The notes under the pieces were generated by a model that had not been told where the DNA came from, did no database searches, and saw nothing but the letters and a program-made list of their open reading frames with translations. From assembly GCF_014196115.1 (NCBI RefSeq), contig NZ_JACIDB010000001.1:1178001-1242000 (forward strand): 64,000 bases of DNA, in the 5' to 3' direction. The DNA comes from Sphingomonas aquatilis (GTDB taxonomy: Bacteria; Pseudomonadota; Alphaproteobacteria; Sphingomonadales; Sphingomonadaceae). The position numbers and the translations under genes are program-made. Positions within the stretch are counted from its first letter, which is position 1, and each line of letters opens with the position of its first letter. Shown here one piece after another: positions 8,906-18,167 of the stretch.

Positions 8906-9885
8906 GCCCAGCCCTCCACCTTGCGTGCGCGGCGGGTGAGAACATCGAGGCAGGCCATGCGCACCGCCACCCCCATCTCCACCTGTTCCGTAATCGCCGA
9001 TTGCGGCCCGTCCGCGACGCTCGAATCGATCTCGACACCGCGGTTCATCGGGCCGGGGTGCATGACCAACGGGTCGGGCAGCCGGGCGATTCGCTCCGGC
9101 GTCAGGCCGTAGCGGAGCCGATATTCGCGGCTCGATGGAATGTAATCGCCCGCCATCCGCTCGTTCTGCACGCGCAGCATCATGACGACGTCGGCGCCGA
9201 CCAGCGCCTTGTCGAAATCGGTGAAGGGGGTGACGCCCATCCGCTCGATCGCCTTGGGCATCAGCGTCGAGGGTGCGCAGACGCGGACCTCTGCGGCGAG
9301 CGCGGTGAGCGCGAGGATGTTCGATCGCGCGACGCGGCTGTGCAGCACGTCGCCGCAGATCACCACGCGCTGGCCGGCTATGCTCCCGCGGCGGCGGCGG
9401 ATGGTGAGCGCGTCGAGCAGCGCCTGCGTCGGATGTTCGTGGCGACCGTCGCCGGCGTTGAGCACCGGGCAGTCGACCTTGTCCGCGATCAGCCGCACCG
9501 CTCCGCTCGCCATGTGGCGGATGACGATCACGTCGGCACGCATGGCGTTCAGCGTCTGGGCGGTGTCGATCAGCGTTTCGCCCTTCTTCACGCTCGATTG
9601 CGCGGCGTGCATGTTGACGACGTCCGCGCCCAGGCGCTTGCCCGCGATTTCGAAGCTGAGCAGCGTGCGCGTGCTGTTTTCGAAGAAGGCGTTGATCTGC
9701 GTCAGGCCGTCGAGCCGTTTGTCCGGCGCCGCATGGTTGCGGTTTGCGGCGATCCACGTTTCCGCTTCGTCGAGCAGAAAGGCGATCTCATGCGGCTGAA
9801 GGCCGTCGATACCGGTCAGGTGCCGGTGCGGGAAAACGGCGCCGCCCGGAAGCTGGGCGGCGGGGCTGTGATCGGAGGCATGCAT
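8902..9885 (-). CDS. pyrB: Aspartate carbamoyltransferase catalytic subunit
   Basis: 327 aa. It joins carbamoyl phosphate and aspartate in pyrimidine synthesis. The carbamoyl-phosphate loop [12 protein letters not shown] lies at about 68-79, and [12 protein letters not shown] and [11 protein letters not shown] are conserved active-site segments. I chose the ATG at 9885; a TTG immediately before it is the other option. No pyrI regulatory gene follows. Instead the gene overlaps a metal-less dihydroorotase-like gene by four bases, the arrangement of class A (Pseudomonas-type) transcarbamoylases. Confidence 0.95.
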   Translation of the reverse strand: MHASDHSPAAQLPGGAVFPHRHLTGIDGLQPHEIAFLLDEAETWIAANRNHAAPDKRLDGLTQINAFFENSTRTLLSFEIAGKRLGADVVNMHAAQSSVKKGETLIDTAQTLNAMRADVIVIRHMASGAVRLIADKVDCPVLNAGDGRHEHPTQALLDALTIRRRRGSIAGQRVVICGDVLHSRVARSNILALTALAAEVRVCAPSTLMPKAIERMGVTPFTDFDKALVGADVVMMLRVQNERMAGDYIPSSREYRLRYGLTPERIARLPDPLVMHPGPMNRGVEIDSSVADGPQSAITEQVEMGVAVRMACLDVLTRRARKVEGWA

Positions 9886-9998
9886 CAAGTCGCCCGGTTA
9901 GCGGGCGCGCGGGGCAGGAGCAACCGGGAAGGGCCGGGGTCGCATCATCACGATAGCCCGCCGCCATGGGCTAGAGCCGGATGACATGAGATAGAACC

Positions 9999-10087
9999 GG
10001 TCGTGCTGAGCTTGTCGAAGCACAGGTGCCCGCATGTGCCGACCTCGCCCGTGGCGCCCCGCCCTTCGACAGGCTCAGGGCGAACGG
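9999..10087. repeat. Dispersed inverted repeat (GCTTGTCGAAG family)
   Basis: The left arm holds GTGCTGAGCTTGTCGAAG and the right arm CTTCGACAGGCTCAGGG followed by CGAACGG; the arms are imperfect inverted copies around a ~50-base centre. A related copy, with its parts swapped, lies at 47447-47526 between frr and uppS. Such elements are common in sphingomonad spacers (recalled knowledge). Confidence 0.7.
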
Positions 10088-10149
10088 AGAAGGGGGATGA
10101 ACGCCATGTCATCATGCACTGGCCGCGAACCGGGCGGCAGACGGCAGGC

Positions 10150-10179
10150 AAAAAAATAGCGGCCCGAAGACCGCTATTT
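10150..10179 (-). terminator. Rho-independent terminator
   Basis: Read on the minus strand, a perfect 9-base stem (AAATAGCGG with CCGCTATTT) closes an 8-base loop and runs straight into a run of seven T. It lies about 25 bases after the stop of the small gene at 10204-10452. Confidence 0.85.
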
Positions 10180-10203
10180 CCCAACCGAAGTTGTCACAGC
10201 AAC

Positions 10204-10452
10204 TTAGTTGCTGTCGGCCTTGCCGCTGTTGTCGTCAGCGACGACGACGATGCCAGCAGCCACGGCAGCGACCGCCAGAACGGCGATCAGGATGCCGCCA
10301 CCGGCCAGCTCGTTCTTCTTGCCCGACACCGAACCGGTGCGGACCGACTTGGCGACCGACAGGCTCGCCGCCGGGTTCGCCGGAGCGGCAACCGCCGGAG
10401 CAACAGCCATCGTCGCGGCCGCAGCGGCCATCAGATACTTCCCAAGACGCAT
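10204..10452 (-). CDS. Small secreted or inner-membrane hypothetical protein
   Basis: 82 aa, function unknown. An N-terminal signal peptide (about 1-22, cut after AVA) is followed by a short polar region and a second hydrophobic segment, ILIAVLAVAAVAAGIVVVA (about 54-72). The tail is DDNSGKADSN. The layout suggests a small periplasmic protein anchored by one C-terminal helix. The ATG has a strong GAGGGAG site 6 bases upstream and the gene ends in a clear terminator, so it is a genuine single-gene unit despite its size. Confidence 0.8.
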   Translation of the reverse strand: MRLGKYLMAAAAATMAVAPAVAAPANPAASLSVAKSVRTGSVSGKKNELAGGGILIAVLAVAAVAAGIVVVADDNSGKADSN

Positions 10453-10664
10453 AAAAACTCCCTCTTCATGTTCGTCACGGTCGCCCTGCCATAAACAGGT
10501 AAACAAGACAACCACTCACGCCGGCCGTTTACGCTCGCGGACAGCATTTCATACGACACCGGATGATGCCGTCTCCGCGGTCATAGCAGGGGTCGGTCCG
10601 GCATGAACCCCCCCATATGCCGCGCCAACAACGCCTGACCGGGCCAGAGTATCCCTTCAGCCCG

Positions 10665-11426
10665 TCAGCCGACCTGCACGGTCCAGCGCTCGGTGCCCTC
10701 CAGTCCCAGCGCGGTCAGTCGGCCGGTCTGGTAGGCGCCCGTATCGACGCCGATGCGATAGCCCTGCACGTCGAGGTCTTCGCTGATCGTGTGGCCGTGG
10801 ACGATCACCTTTTGCAGCGGGCCGTTGTGATCGAGGAACGGTTTGCGAATCCAGCGCAGGTCGGCGCTGCGCTGGGCCGCCAGATCGGTATCCGGGCGGA
10901 CGCCGGCGTGGACGAAGGCATAATCGCCGATGACGATCAGGTCTTCGAATCGCTCGACGAACGCCTGATGCTCGGCTGGCACATGGCGCTGCATCGCCTG
11001 ATGCAGTTCGTCATAGTCCATTCGGTCATACTCGGTGGAATCGACGCCATAGCTCAGGATCGTCTCGCGCCCGCCGATGCGGCAGAACATGCGCAGCGCC
11101 TTGGGATCGCCCTTCAGCGCGTCGAGGAACACCTCTTCGTGATTGCCGAGCAGGAACCGGGTGGCGGGGCGGTCCGCGGCCAGGCGATACAGGCGCTCGA
11201 TGACGCCTGCCGACGCCGGGCCGCGATCGACCAGATCGCCGAGGAAGATCAGCGTCGTTTGCGCGCGCCCACGCGCCGCGTCGTCCGCGTCGATCGCGGT
11301 GAGCAGGCGGCTTAGCTGGTCGTCACAGCCATGGATATCGCCCACCGCATAGACGCGTTCGCCATCGGGGATCGCAGGGGTGGGAGCGGCCGCCGCGCGG
11401 CGCCCCTGAAGCAACTTTTTGAGCAT
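10665..11426 (-). CDS. Metallophosphoesterase, bacterial PPP-family protein phosphatase
   Basis: 253 aa. The three PPP signature motifs are present in order: GDIHGCDDQLSRL (about 29-41), GDLVDRG (about 64-70) and GNHEE (about 95-99), followed by the metal/phosphate His residues in AFVHAGVRPD and IVHGHT. These build the two-metal site of PrpA/PrpB-like serine/threonine/tyrosine phosphatases; some relatives hydrolyse diadenosine tetraphosphate instead. It lies 85 bases downstream of wecC on the same strand and may share its transcript. The substrate cannot be told from sequence. Confidence 0.88.
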   Translation of the reverse strand: MLKKLLQGRRAAAAPTPAIPDGERVYAVGDIHGCDDQLSRLLTAIDADDAARGRAQTTLIFLGDLVDRGPASAGVIERLYRLAADRPATRFLLGNHEEVFLDALKGDPKALRMFCRIGGRETILSYGVDSTEYDRMDYDELHQAMQRHVPAEHQAFVERFEDLIVIGDYAFVHAGVRPDTDLAAQRSADLRWIRKPFLDHNGPLQKVIVHGHTISEDLDVQGYRIGVDTGAYQTGRLTALGLEGTERWTVQVG

Positions 11427-11511
11427 GAAATCCCGTCAGTCGAGCAGGCAGGGCAGATAGGGCGCCGCACCGGTGGCGGCAACACCCTGAACCGCGCCTG
11501 ACGGGCAGGCG

Positions 11512-12810
11512 TCAACCCGCGAGGCGGAGCGCGTCGCGCGGCGATCGGGGGGCTGGCTGGTCCGGCCAGATGCCGCGCGTGTCGAGCACCAGCTTGTCGG
11601 CGCGCTCCTCCAGCGGCACCGATCGGAACACGTCATGGTCGACCAGCACGATCATGATCGGGCAGGCGTCGATGGCCGCGTCGATGTCGATCAGCGTCGC
11701 GCCATGGGCTTCCAGCGCGGGCGGCAGGCGGTCGGCATAGGGCTCGACGATCTTTACACGCGCACCGAACCGTTCGCTGAGCGCCTGCGCGACGCGGAGC
11801 GCCGGGCTCTCGCGGAAGTCGTCGATATTCGCCTTGAATGCGAGGCCCAGGCACGCGACCGGCGCGCCGGGATGCGCCTCGATCAGCGCGGCAGCCTGGG
11901 CGATGACGTGGTCGGTCTTGCCGTCGTTCACCAGTCGGGCGGTGCGGATCAGCGGCGTGTTGGCGGGATCGGCATGGACCAGGAACCAGGGATCGACCGC
12001 GATGCAATGGCCGCCGACACCGGGGCCGGGTTGCAGGATATTGACGCGCGGATGGCGGTTGGCGAGGCGGATCACCTCCCACACGTCGACGCCCATCGTA
12101 TCTGCGACGAGGCTCAGTTCGTTGGCGAAGGCGATGTTGACGTCGCGGAAGGCGTTTTCGGTGAGCTTCGTCATCTCCGCCGCGCGGGCATTGGTGGTGA
12201 CGCACGCTCCGCGGACGAAGCGGCGGTAGAAGGTCAGCGCCTTGCGCGCGCAGCGTGGGGTGATGCCGCCGATCACGCGATCGTTGTCGATCAGCTCGAC
12301 GAGGATGCGGCCGGGCAGCACGCGTTCCGGGCAATAAGCGATGGCGACGTCGGCGGCTTCGCCGGCGCGGCCGGGCACGCGCAGATCGGGGCGTAATTGG
12401 GCGAGCAGGTCGCGGACCCGCTCGGTCGTGCCGACTGGCGACGTCGATTCGAGGATCACCGTATCGCCCGCCTTCAGCACGGCGGCGATTGTCGTTGCTG
12501 CGTCGAGCACGAAGCGGATGTCGGGCGCGTGATCGTCTGCGAAGGGCGTCGGCACCGCGATGACGAAGACGTCCGCCGGCTCGATCGTCAGCGAGGCGCG
12601 CAGCGATCCACGTGGAACCACGCCCGAGACGAGGCCGTCCAAGTCGACCTCCTCGATATGCACGCGGCCCGAATTGACCGTCTCGACCACCGATGGTGTG
12701 ACGTCGACGCCCAGCACGCGCGCGCCGGTGCGCGCGATCACGGCGGCAGTGGGCAGCCCGATATAGCCCAGCCCCAGGACGACGACCTTCAATTCAGAGT
12801 CCGAAACCAT
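11512..12810 (-). CDS. wecC: UDP-N-acetyl-D-mannosamine dehydrogenase
   Basis: 432 aa, UDP-glucose/GDP-mannose dehydrogenase family. The N-terminal NAD-binding motif GLGYIGLP lies at about 13-20. STSPVGTTERV and CPERVLPG follow, with the catalytic Lys region TKLTENAFRDVNIAFANEL and GPGVGGHCIAVDPWFL carrying the catalytic Cys. It oxidises UDP-ManNAc to UDP-ManNAc-uronate, using four electrons. The ATG at 12810 overlaps the end of wecB by 17 bases, so the two are coupled and supply one sugar for a surface polysaccharide or glycolipid. Confidence 0.9.
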   Translation of the reverse strand: MVSDSELKVVVLGLGYIGLPTAAVIARTGARVLGVDVTPSVVETVNSGRVHIEEVDLDGLVSGVVPRGSLRASLTIEPADVFVIAVPTPFADDHAPDIRFVLDAATTIAAVLKAGDTVILESTSPVGTTERVRDLLAQLRPDLRVPGRAGEAADVAIAYCPERVLPGRILVELIDNDRVIGGITPRCARKALTFYRRFVRGACVTTNARAAEMTKLTENAFRDVNIAFANELSLVADTMGVDVWEVIRLANRHPRVNILQPGPGVGGHCIAVDPWFLVHADPANTPLIRTARLVNDGKTDHVIAQAAALIEAHPGAPVACLGLAFKANIDDFRESPALRVAQALSERFGARVKIVEPYADRLPPALEAHGATLIDIDAAIDACPIMIVLVDHDVFRSVPLEERADKLVLDTRGIWPDQPAPRSPRDALRLAG

Positions 12811-13930
12811 CGGCGACGATCCTTGCGATCCGGCTGCTGGCATGACCGTCGCCGAACGGATTGTGGGCGCGGGCCATGGCGGTATAGGCCGCCTTGTCGT
12901 CGAGAAGGGTGAACACTTCGGAAACGATGCGCGCTTCGTCGGTGCCGACGAGCCGTGCGGTGCCCGCTGCGACCCCTTCCGGCCGCTCGGTCGTGTCGCG
13001 CATCACCAGCACGGGCTTGCCGAGTGCCGGTGCTTCCTCCTGCACGCCGCCCGAGTCGGTCAATGCGATCGTGCAGGCGTCGAGCGCGCGGATGAAATGC
13101 GGATAATCGAGCGGCGCGATCCGCGCGACGTTCGGGGCGGCCGGCAAAACGGCGTCCATGACGGCCGCGACATTGGGATTGGGGTGCATCGGGAAGAGCA
13201 CGGCCACGTCCAGCCGTGCCGCGATCCGCGCGATCGCCCGCCCGATCGCCGCCATGCCGTCGCCGAAATTCTCGCGGCGATGCGTCGTGACCAACACGAT
13301 CCGCTTGCCGGCGAAGCACGCGAGCAGGGGGGCGAGATCGCTGGCGAGGTCCGGCTGTTCGGCGATGCGTGCGCGGGTCCAGTGCAGCGCGTCGATCACG
13401 GTGTTGCCCGTGACATGGACGCCCTCCGTCACATTCTCGCGCGCCAAAGCGGCCGCCGCAGTCTCGGTCGGTGCGAAGTGCAGGTCGGCGATCGGCGCGA
13501 CGATGCGGCGGTTCACCTCTTCGGGCCAGGGATGATAGATGTCGCCGGAGCGTAGCCCTGCTTCGACGTGCGCGACGGGAATCTTGCGATAATAGGCCGC
13601 CAACGCCCCCACCATGGCGGTCGCGGTGTCGCCCTGGACGATGACGCGGTTGGGGGCGACGCGATCCATCACCTCGCCCAGCGCGGTCAGGAGGCGCGCG
13701 GTCAGCCGGTCGAGCGACTGGCCCGGCTCCATGAGGTCGAGGTCGACATCCGGGGTGAGGCCTGCGATCGCCAGCACCTGATCGAGCAAGCCCCGGTGTT
13801 GCGCGGTCACGCAGGTGACGACGTCCATACCATCGACCTGTTGCAGCGCCCGGACGACCGGGAACAACTTGATCGCTTCCGGGCGGGTGCCGAAGATGAC
13901 CAAAGTTCGGGGGCGGCTTGTCGTAGTCAT
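12794..13930 (-). CDS. wecB: UDP-N-acetylglucosamine 2-epimerase (non-hydrolysing)
   Basis: 378 aa. It converts UDP-GlcNAc to UDP-ManNAc, the substrate of the WecC enzyme encoded just downstream. GTRPEAIKLFPVV near the N-terminus, VQGDTATAM, HVEAGLRSGD and PWPEEVNRR are hallmarks of the GT-B-fold epimerase family. TTHRRENFG and LTDSGGVQEEAPALGKPVLVMRDTTERPEG form the UDP-binding C-terminal half. The ATG at 13930 is divergent from galU with an 87-base shared spacer. Confidence 0.95.
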   Translation of the reverse strand: MTTTSRPRTLVIFGTRPEAIKLFPVVRALQQVDGMDVVTCVTAQHRGLLDQVLAIAGLTPDVDLDLMEPGQSLDRLTARLLTALGEVMDRVAPNRVIVQGDTATAMVGALAAYYRKIPVAHVEAGLRSGDIYHPWPEEVNRRIVAPIADLHFAPTETAAAALARENVTEGVHVTGNTVIDALHWTRARIAEQPDLASDLAPLLACFAGKRIVLVTTHRRENFGDGMAAIGRAIARIAARLDVAVLFPMHPNPNVAAVMDAVLPAAPNVARIAPLDYPHFIRALDACTIALTDSGGVQEEAPALGKPVLVMRDTTERPEGVAAGTARLVGTDEARIVSEVFTLLDDKAAYTAMARAHNPFGDGHASSRIARIVADGFGL

Positions 13931-14017
13931 TGCCGAAGGTTAGTGCGGCGCCCGTTAATAAGCGAGTAAACGTTGGCGCCGCTTTTCTGCGGCGTCATGC
14001 CGAATTTAGGGGCACTG

Positions 14018-14887
14018 ATGACGATCAAGCGCGTACGCAAGGCGATTTTCCCGGTCGCAGGCCTCGGCACCCGGTTCCTGCCGGCGACCAAGGCGATGCC
14101 GAAGGAGATGCTGACGGTCGTCGACAAGCCACTGATCCAATATGCCGTGGACGAGGCGCTCGAGGCGGGAATCGAGCAGATCATCTTCGTCACCGGCCGC
14201 GGCAAGCACGCGCTCGAAGATCATTTCGACATCGCCTACGAACTGGAAGATACGATGCGTGCGCGGGGCAAGAGCCTCGAGATCGTCGATGGCACGCGCA
14301 TGAAACCGGGCAGCCCGGTCTATATCCGCCAGCAGGAGCCGCTGGGCCTCGGTCACGCCGTCTGGTGCGCGCGCGAGATCGTCGGCAACGAGCCGTTCGC
14401 GGTTTTGCTGCCCGACGAATTGATGGTCGGTACGCCGGGCTTCGTCGCACAGATGGTCGCGGCCTATGACAAGGTCGGCGGCAATATCGTCGGTGCATTG
14501 GAAGTCGCCGACAGCGAGACGGACAAATATGGCATCATCTCACCGGGCAAGGTCGACGGGCGGCTGACCGAGGTCACGGCGCTGGTCGAAAAACCGGAGA
14601 AGGGCACCGCGCCGTCGAACCTGATGATCCCCGGGCGCTACATCCTGCAGCCCGAAGTGATGCGCATCCTGGAGCGCCAGGAAAAGGGTGCGGGGGGCGA
14701 GATCCAGCTGACCGACGCCATGGCGCAGCTGATCGGCCAGCAGCCGTTCCACGGCTTCACCTTCGATGGCGCACGCTACGATTGCGGCGACAAGGCGGGC
14801 TACATCCAGGCGAACCTGGCGCTCGCGCTGGCGCGGCCGGACATCGGCCCGGCGGTGCGCAGTTTCGCGCAGACGCTGCTCGGCTGA
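14018..14887 (+). CDS. galU: UTP-glucose-1-phosphate uridylyltransferase
   Basis: 289 aa. It makes UDP-glucose for exopolysaccharide and glycolipid synthesis. The nucleotidyltransferase signature AGLGTRFLPATKAMPKEML is at about 13-31, with VVDKPLIQY, the DELMVG metal-site segment and a C-terminal YDCGDKAGYIQAN. I chose the ATG at 14018 because the product then starts MTIKRVRKAIFPVAG. It is divergent from wecB-wecC, another nucleotide-sugar pair, and the two units may share control in the 87-base spacer. Confidence 0.95.
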   Translation: MTIKRVRKAIFPVAGLGTRFLPATKAMPKEMLTVVDKPLIQYAVDEALEAGIEQIIFVTGRGKHALEDHFDIAYELEDTMRARGKSLEIVDGTRMKPGSPVYIRQQEPLGLGHAVWCAREIVGNEPFAVLLPDELMVGTPGFVAQMVAAYDKVGGNIVGALEVADSETDKYGIISPGKVDGRLTEVTALVEKPEKGTAPSNLMIPGRYILQPEVMRILERQEKGAGGEIQLTDAMAQLIGQQPFHGFTFDGARYDCGDKAGYIQANLALALARPDIGPAVRSFAQTLLG

Positions 14888-14891
14888 TCCG

Positions 14892-15644
14892 TCAGCCGCC
14901 GCAGGTGCGGCAGCCGGGGTCCTTGGGCAGCAGCAGGGTGCGGAAGCGCAGGTCGAGCGTGTCGGCGAGCAGGAGCTTGCCGGCCGCGTCCGCGCCAAAG
15001 GGGTGTAGCGCGCGCAGCACCTCAAGCGCCGCCAAGCTGCCGATCATGCCGGCCATCGGCCCCAACACGCCGTCCTCGGAACAACTGACGCCCGTGCGTT
15101 CGGGATCGTCGCCGACGAAACAGCGATAACAGGGCTTGTCCGCTTCCCAACCCCGGAACACGCCGAGCTGTCCGTCGAACTGGCCGATTGCCGCCGACAC
15201 CAGCGGCACGCGTGCGGCATAAGCGGCGTCCGCCACGGCCAGCCGCGTCGCGAAATTGTCGCAGCCGTCCAGAACGACATGTGCATCCGCGAGCAGGGGG
15301 GCGATCGAGGTGGCATCGATCCGCTGGCACACCGCATGCGCCTCGACATGCGGGTTGAGCCGCCGGGCGGCGGCGACGGCGGTCTCGGCTTTCCGATGCC
15401 CGATGTCTCCGGTCGTGTAGATCGTCTGGCGTTGCAGGTTGGACAGATCGACCGAATCGTCGTCGACGATCGTGAGCGTGCCGATCCCGGCGGCGGCGAG
15501 ATATTGGATCGCGGGCGAGCCGATCCCTCCCGCGCCGATCACCAGCACGTGCGCCTGTTTCCAGCGCTGCTGACCCGCGCCCCCCACGTCCTTCAGGATG
15601 ATGTGGCGGGCGTAGCGGGTGAGTTCGGCGTCCGACAGGATCAC
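14892..15644 (-). CDS. moeB: MoeB/ThiF-type adenylyltransferase
   Basis: 250 aa, E1-like fold. GAGGIGSPAIQYLAAAG (about 37-53) is the ATP-binding loop, and NLQRQ with DIGHRKAE the family motifs. DGCDNFATR and CYRC...CRTC supply the metal-binding Cys pairs. It adenylates the C-terminal Gly of a ubiquitin-like sulfur carrier (MoaD in molybdopterin synthesis or ThiS in thiamine synthesis). No rhodanese domain is present at the C-terminus. The start is GTG at 15644 without a strong ribosome site. It follows the 131-aa gene after 22 bases on the same strand and is convergent with galU. Confidence 0.88.
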   Translation of the reverse strand: MILSDAELTRYARHIILKDVGGAGQQRWKQAHVLVIGAGGIGSPAIQYLAAAGIGTLTIVDDDSVDLSNLQRQTIYTTGDIGHRKAETAVAAARRLNPHVEAHAVCQRIDATSIAPLLADAHVVLDGCDNFATRLAVADAAYAARVPLVSAAIGQFDGQLGVFRGWEADKPCYRCFVGDDPERTGVSCSEDGVLGPMAGMIGSLAALEVLRALHPFGADAAGKLLLADTLDLRFRTLLLPKDPGCRTCGG

Positions 15645-15666
15645 GCGCAGCGGCTCGACCGGCGCG

Positions 15667-16062
15667 TCATTGCGGCCATGAAAAGGTCAGGCTGGTGCGA
15701 TACCAGTTGCCGGGATCGACCGTGCCGACAGGCGTGCCGCTGCGCATCATGCTCGACACGAGGCCGGCAGAATATTGCTCGACCGATGGGCAACCGATGG
15801 CGCGGGGGACGATGCGTCGCGGCTGGGACGCCGCGGAGAACAAGACCGCGAGATCGACCTTGAGCGTCCAGCCGGCGGCCGTCTGGATCGCGGCGGTGCA
15901 TCGGCCGGCCTGCACCTCGCTCCGCACGAACGCGGACAGGGTCATGCCATCATCGACAGCCCGGGCGAAGGGCAGCGGTCGCAAGGTGCTCCAATCCTGC
16001 GGCGGCATCGGTGCGGGCGATGCCACGGCAAGCTGCGCTGCAAGGAACCATGCGATCATCAT
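15667..16062 (-). CDS. Hypothetical exported protein
   Basis: 131 aa, not recognised. The N-terminus [18 protein letters not shown] is a signal peptide, so the product is probably periplasmic. Three Cys residues (in GRCTAA, RAIGCPS and the signal region boundary) are too few to assign a fold. Its ATG overlaps the dut stop by four bases (ATGA), which supports it as a real, translationally coupled gene between dut and moeB. Confidence 0.7.
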   Translation of the reverse strand: MMIAWFLAAQLAVASPAPMPPQDWSTLRPLPFARAVDDGMTLSAFVRSEVQAGRCTAAIQTAAGWTLKVDLAVLFSAASQPRRIVPRAIGCPSVEQYSAGLVSSMMRSGTPVGTVDPGNWYRTSLTFSWPQ

Positions 16063-16502
16063 CGTCCGGTGGACCCGAATCCTCCGCTACCCCGCGCAGT
16101 ATCCTCCAAAATTTCAACACTTTCCAGTGCCGCGCGCTGGACGGGGGCGGGCACGATCTGAGCGATCCGGTCGCCGCGTGCGATCGGGAACGGCGCGTCG
16201 CCCAGATTGATCAGGATCACCTTCACCTCGCCGCGATAATCGCTGTCGATCGTCCCCGGCGTGTTGAGGCAGGTGATGCCGTGTTTCAGGGCAAGCCCCG
16301 AGCGCGGACGCACCTGGACCTCGAAGCCATCGGGAATGGCGAAGGCGAAGCCGGTTGCGACCGCCGCCCGCGCGCCAGGCGCCAGGGTCAATGCCTCGGC
16401 CGCGACGACGTCCATGCCCGCGGCGCCATCGGTGGCATAAGCGGGCAGGGGCAGGCCTTCGCCATGGGGCAGGCGCTGGATGCGGATGGTCATGGCGGTC
16501 AT
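16059..16502 (-). CDS. dut: dUTP diphosphatase
   Basis: 147 aa trimeric dUTPase; it hydrolyses dUTP to dUMP and pyrophosphate. All five motifs are visible: AGMDVVAAE (I), [11 protein letters not shown] (II), [13 protein letters not shown] (III, with the catalytic Asp), RGDRIAQIV (IV) and the C-terminal P-loop-like [11 protein letters not shown] (V). The ATG at 16502 is used; a second ATG three codons in is possible. It lies downstream of coaBC in the neighbourhood common in alphaproteobacteria, with a small VOC gene in between. Confidence 0.95.
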   Translation of the reverse strand: MTAMTIRIQRLPHGEGLPLPAYATDGAAGMDVVAAEALTLAPGARAAVATGFAFAIPDGFEVQVRPRSGLALKHGITCLNTPGTIDSDYRGEVKVILINLGDAPFPIARGDRIAQIVPAPVQRAALESVEILEDTARGSGGFGSTGR

Positions 16503-16550
16503 GGCATCGCTCTTAGCGCCCCGGCGCGGGGCTTGTCGAATGTGGTACGA

Positions 16551-16934
16551 TCAGCCGTTATGGACGATGGCCAGCTTGTTGCCCGTCGGATCGCGCAGAT
16601 AGGCCGCATACCAATGGGGACAGTAATGATCGCGATGGCCGGGTGCGCCCTCATCCTGCGCGCCGTGCGCCATCGCCGCTGCGTGAAAGGCGTCGACCTC
16701 GTCGCGCGTCCGTGCGCCGAACGCCATCATCGTGCCGTTGCCCGCGGTTGCCGGCGCTCCGTCGAACGGCTTGCAGATCCACAGCGTCAGGCCGTCGCCG
16801 CTGACGCCCGCGGAATAGCCGCGCCAATCGGGAAAGCTGGCATGCGCCGACCAGCCGATCGTCGCCAACACGGCATCGTAGAAAGCATGCGCCACATCGG
16901 TATCGGCAGCGCCCAGCGTCACGTACGGATTCAT
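16551..16934 (-). CDS. VOC-superfamily (glyoxalase/bleomycin-resistance-like) protein
   Basis: 127 aa, two beta-alpha-beta-beta-beta units typical of the vicinal oxygen chelate fold. Recognisable are DVAHAFYDAVLATIGW near the start, NGTMMAFGARTRDEVDAFHAAAMAHG in the middle and YAAYLRDPTGNKLAIVHNG at the end, the last holding the usual metal-ligand position but with Lys-Leu rather than the more common Glu. The reaction is not predictable. It sits between coaBC (51 bases) and dut (48 bases) and interrupts the otherwise standard coaBC-dut pair. Confidence 0.85.
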   Translation of the reverse strand: MNPYVTLGAADTDVAHAFYDAVLATIGWSAHASFPDWRGYSAGVSGDGLTLWICKPFDGAPATAGNGTMMAFGARTRDEVDAFHAAAMAHGAQDEGAPGHRDHYCPHWYAAYLRDPTGNKLAIVHNG

Positions 16935-16985
16935 GTTTTGTCTCCCCTTGTGTCAGGGGAGAGGCTATCAACGAATCGGAACGTA

Positions 16986-18167
16986 TCAAGAACACATAAG
17001 CGCATCGGCGATGCGGTCTGCGATCCGGAGTGCGACCGCGTCCTTGCCCATCCGTTCCCATGATTCGACGCCCTGGGCCGTCACCAGATGCACGGTATTG
17101 GCGTCGCCGCCGAACACGTCGCCCGACACGTCGTTGGCGACGATCCAGTCGGCCCCCTTGCGATCGCGCTTGGCGCGGGCGTGGTCGATCACCTGTTCGG
17201 TCTCTGCCGCGAAGCCGACGACGAGACGGGGGCGGTTCGGCCCTTGCGCCACCGTGGCGAGGATATCGACGTTCTCGGTCAGGGTGAGCGCAGGCGGGGC
17301 CTTGCCCTTCTTGACCTTTTGCGGCGCGGCCTCGACCCGCCAGTCGGCGACCGCGGCGACCATGACGGCCGCATCCGTGGGGAGGGCGGCCTGCACCGCG
17401 TCCGCCATATCCTGTGCCGACACCACGTCGACGCGGCGGACGCCCTCCGGCGTGGCGAGCTCAACGGGGCCCGCCACCAGCGTCACTTCGGCTCCCAGTG
17501 CCGCAAGCGCGCCGGCGATGGCGAAGCCTTGCTTCCCGGACGAACGGTTGGCGATGTAGCGCACCGGATCGATCGCCTCATGCGTCGGTCCCGCGGTGAC
17601 GAGGATATGGCGCCCGGAAAGGCGCGTGTCGGCCGGGGCGAGCGCGCGGTCGATGGCGGCGGCGATCGCTTCGGGTTCGGGCAGGCGACCGGGGCCATAT
17701 TCGCCGCAGGCCATCGTGCCTTCGTCGGGTTCAAGCACCGTGATGCCGTCGCGGCGTAACTGCGCGACGTTGCGCGACGTGGCGGGATGCTGCCACATCC
17801 TCACGTTCATCGCTGGAGCGGTGAGAACGGGCGTGTCGGTCGCGAGCAGGAGCGTGGTTGCAAGATCGTCGGCGATCCCGGCCGCCATGCGCGCGATCAG
17901 GTCGGCGGTGGCGGGGGCCACGACGATCAGGTCGGCCTGACGGCTGAGCTGGATATGGCCCATCTCCGCCTCGTCCTTCAGGTCCCACAGGCTGGTGTAG
18001 ACCTGATCCTCGCTAAGCGCCGCCAGCGTCATCGGCGTAACGAAATGGCTCGCGCCCTCGGTCATCACGCAGCGCACCGCATAGCCACGCTTCCTGAGCA
18101 GGCGGATCAGCTCGCACGCCTTGTACGCGGCGATGCCGCCGCCGACGATCAGCAGGACACGTTTCAT
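16986..18167 (-). CDS. coaBC: Bifunctional phosphopantothenoylcysteine decarboxylase / phosphopantothenate-cysteine ligase
   Basis: 393 aa; two consecutive steps of coenzyme A synthesis. The N-terminal CoaC flavoprotein domain (about 1-185) starts with GGGIAAYKACELIR and contains PAMNVRMW and the substrate-clamp segment with ACGEYGPGRL. The CoaB domain (about 190-393) has VTAGPTHEAIDPVRYIANRSSGKQG across its start and VAAVADWR and NDVS further on. The ATG at 18167 overlaps the stop of the upstream membrane-protein gene by four bases, so the two are coupled. Confidence 0.96.
   Translation of the reverse strand: MKRVLLIVGGGIAAYKACELIRLLRKRGYAVRCVMTEGASHFVTPMTLAALSEDQVYTSLWDLKDEAEMGHIQLSRQADLIVVAPATADLIARMAAGIADDLATTLLLATDTPVLTAPAMNVRMWQHPATSRNVAQLRRDGITVLEPDEGTMACGEYGPGRLPEPEAIAAAIDRALAPADTRLSGRHILVTAGPTHEAIDPVRYIANRSSGKQGFAIAGALAALGAEVTLVAGPVELATPEGVRRVDVVSAQDMADAVQAALPTDAAVMVAAVADWRVEAAPQKVKKGKAPPALTLTENVDILATVAQGPNRPRLVVGFAAETEQVIDHARAKRDRKGADWIVANDVSGDVFGGDANTVHLVTAQGVESWERMGKDAVALRIADRIADALMCS

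Larger units (their letters stand above)
9886..10203. other. 318-base spacer between pyrB and a small membrane-protein gene
   Basis: No gene seen. It holds a dispersed repeat copy (about 9999-10087) and, near its right end, a rho-independent terminator serving the small gene on the minus strand. The ~110 bases next to pyrB presumably carry its promoter, but I could not pick out a convincing -35/-10 pair. Confidence 0.6.

Noticed and set aside
7685..9757. Single 690-codon frame suggesting a fusion protein through pyrB
   Set aside because: The frame merely stays open upstream of the PyrX-type gene. pyrB reads in another frame and both genes have clear, separate ends with an ATGA overlap.
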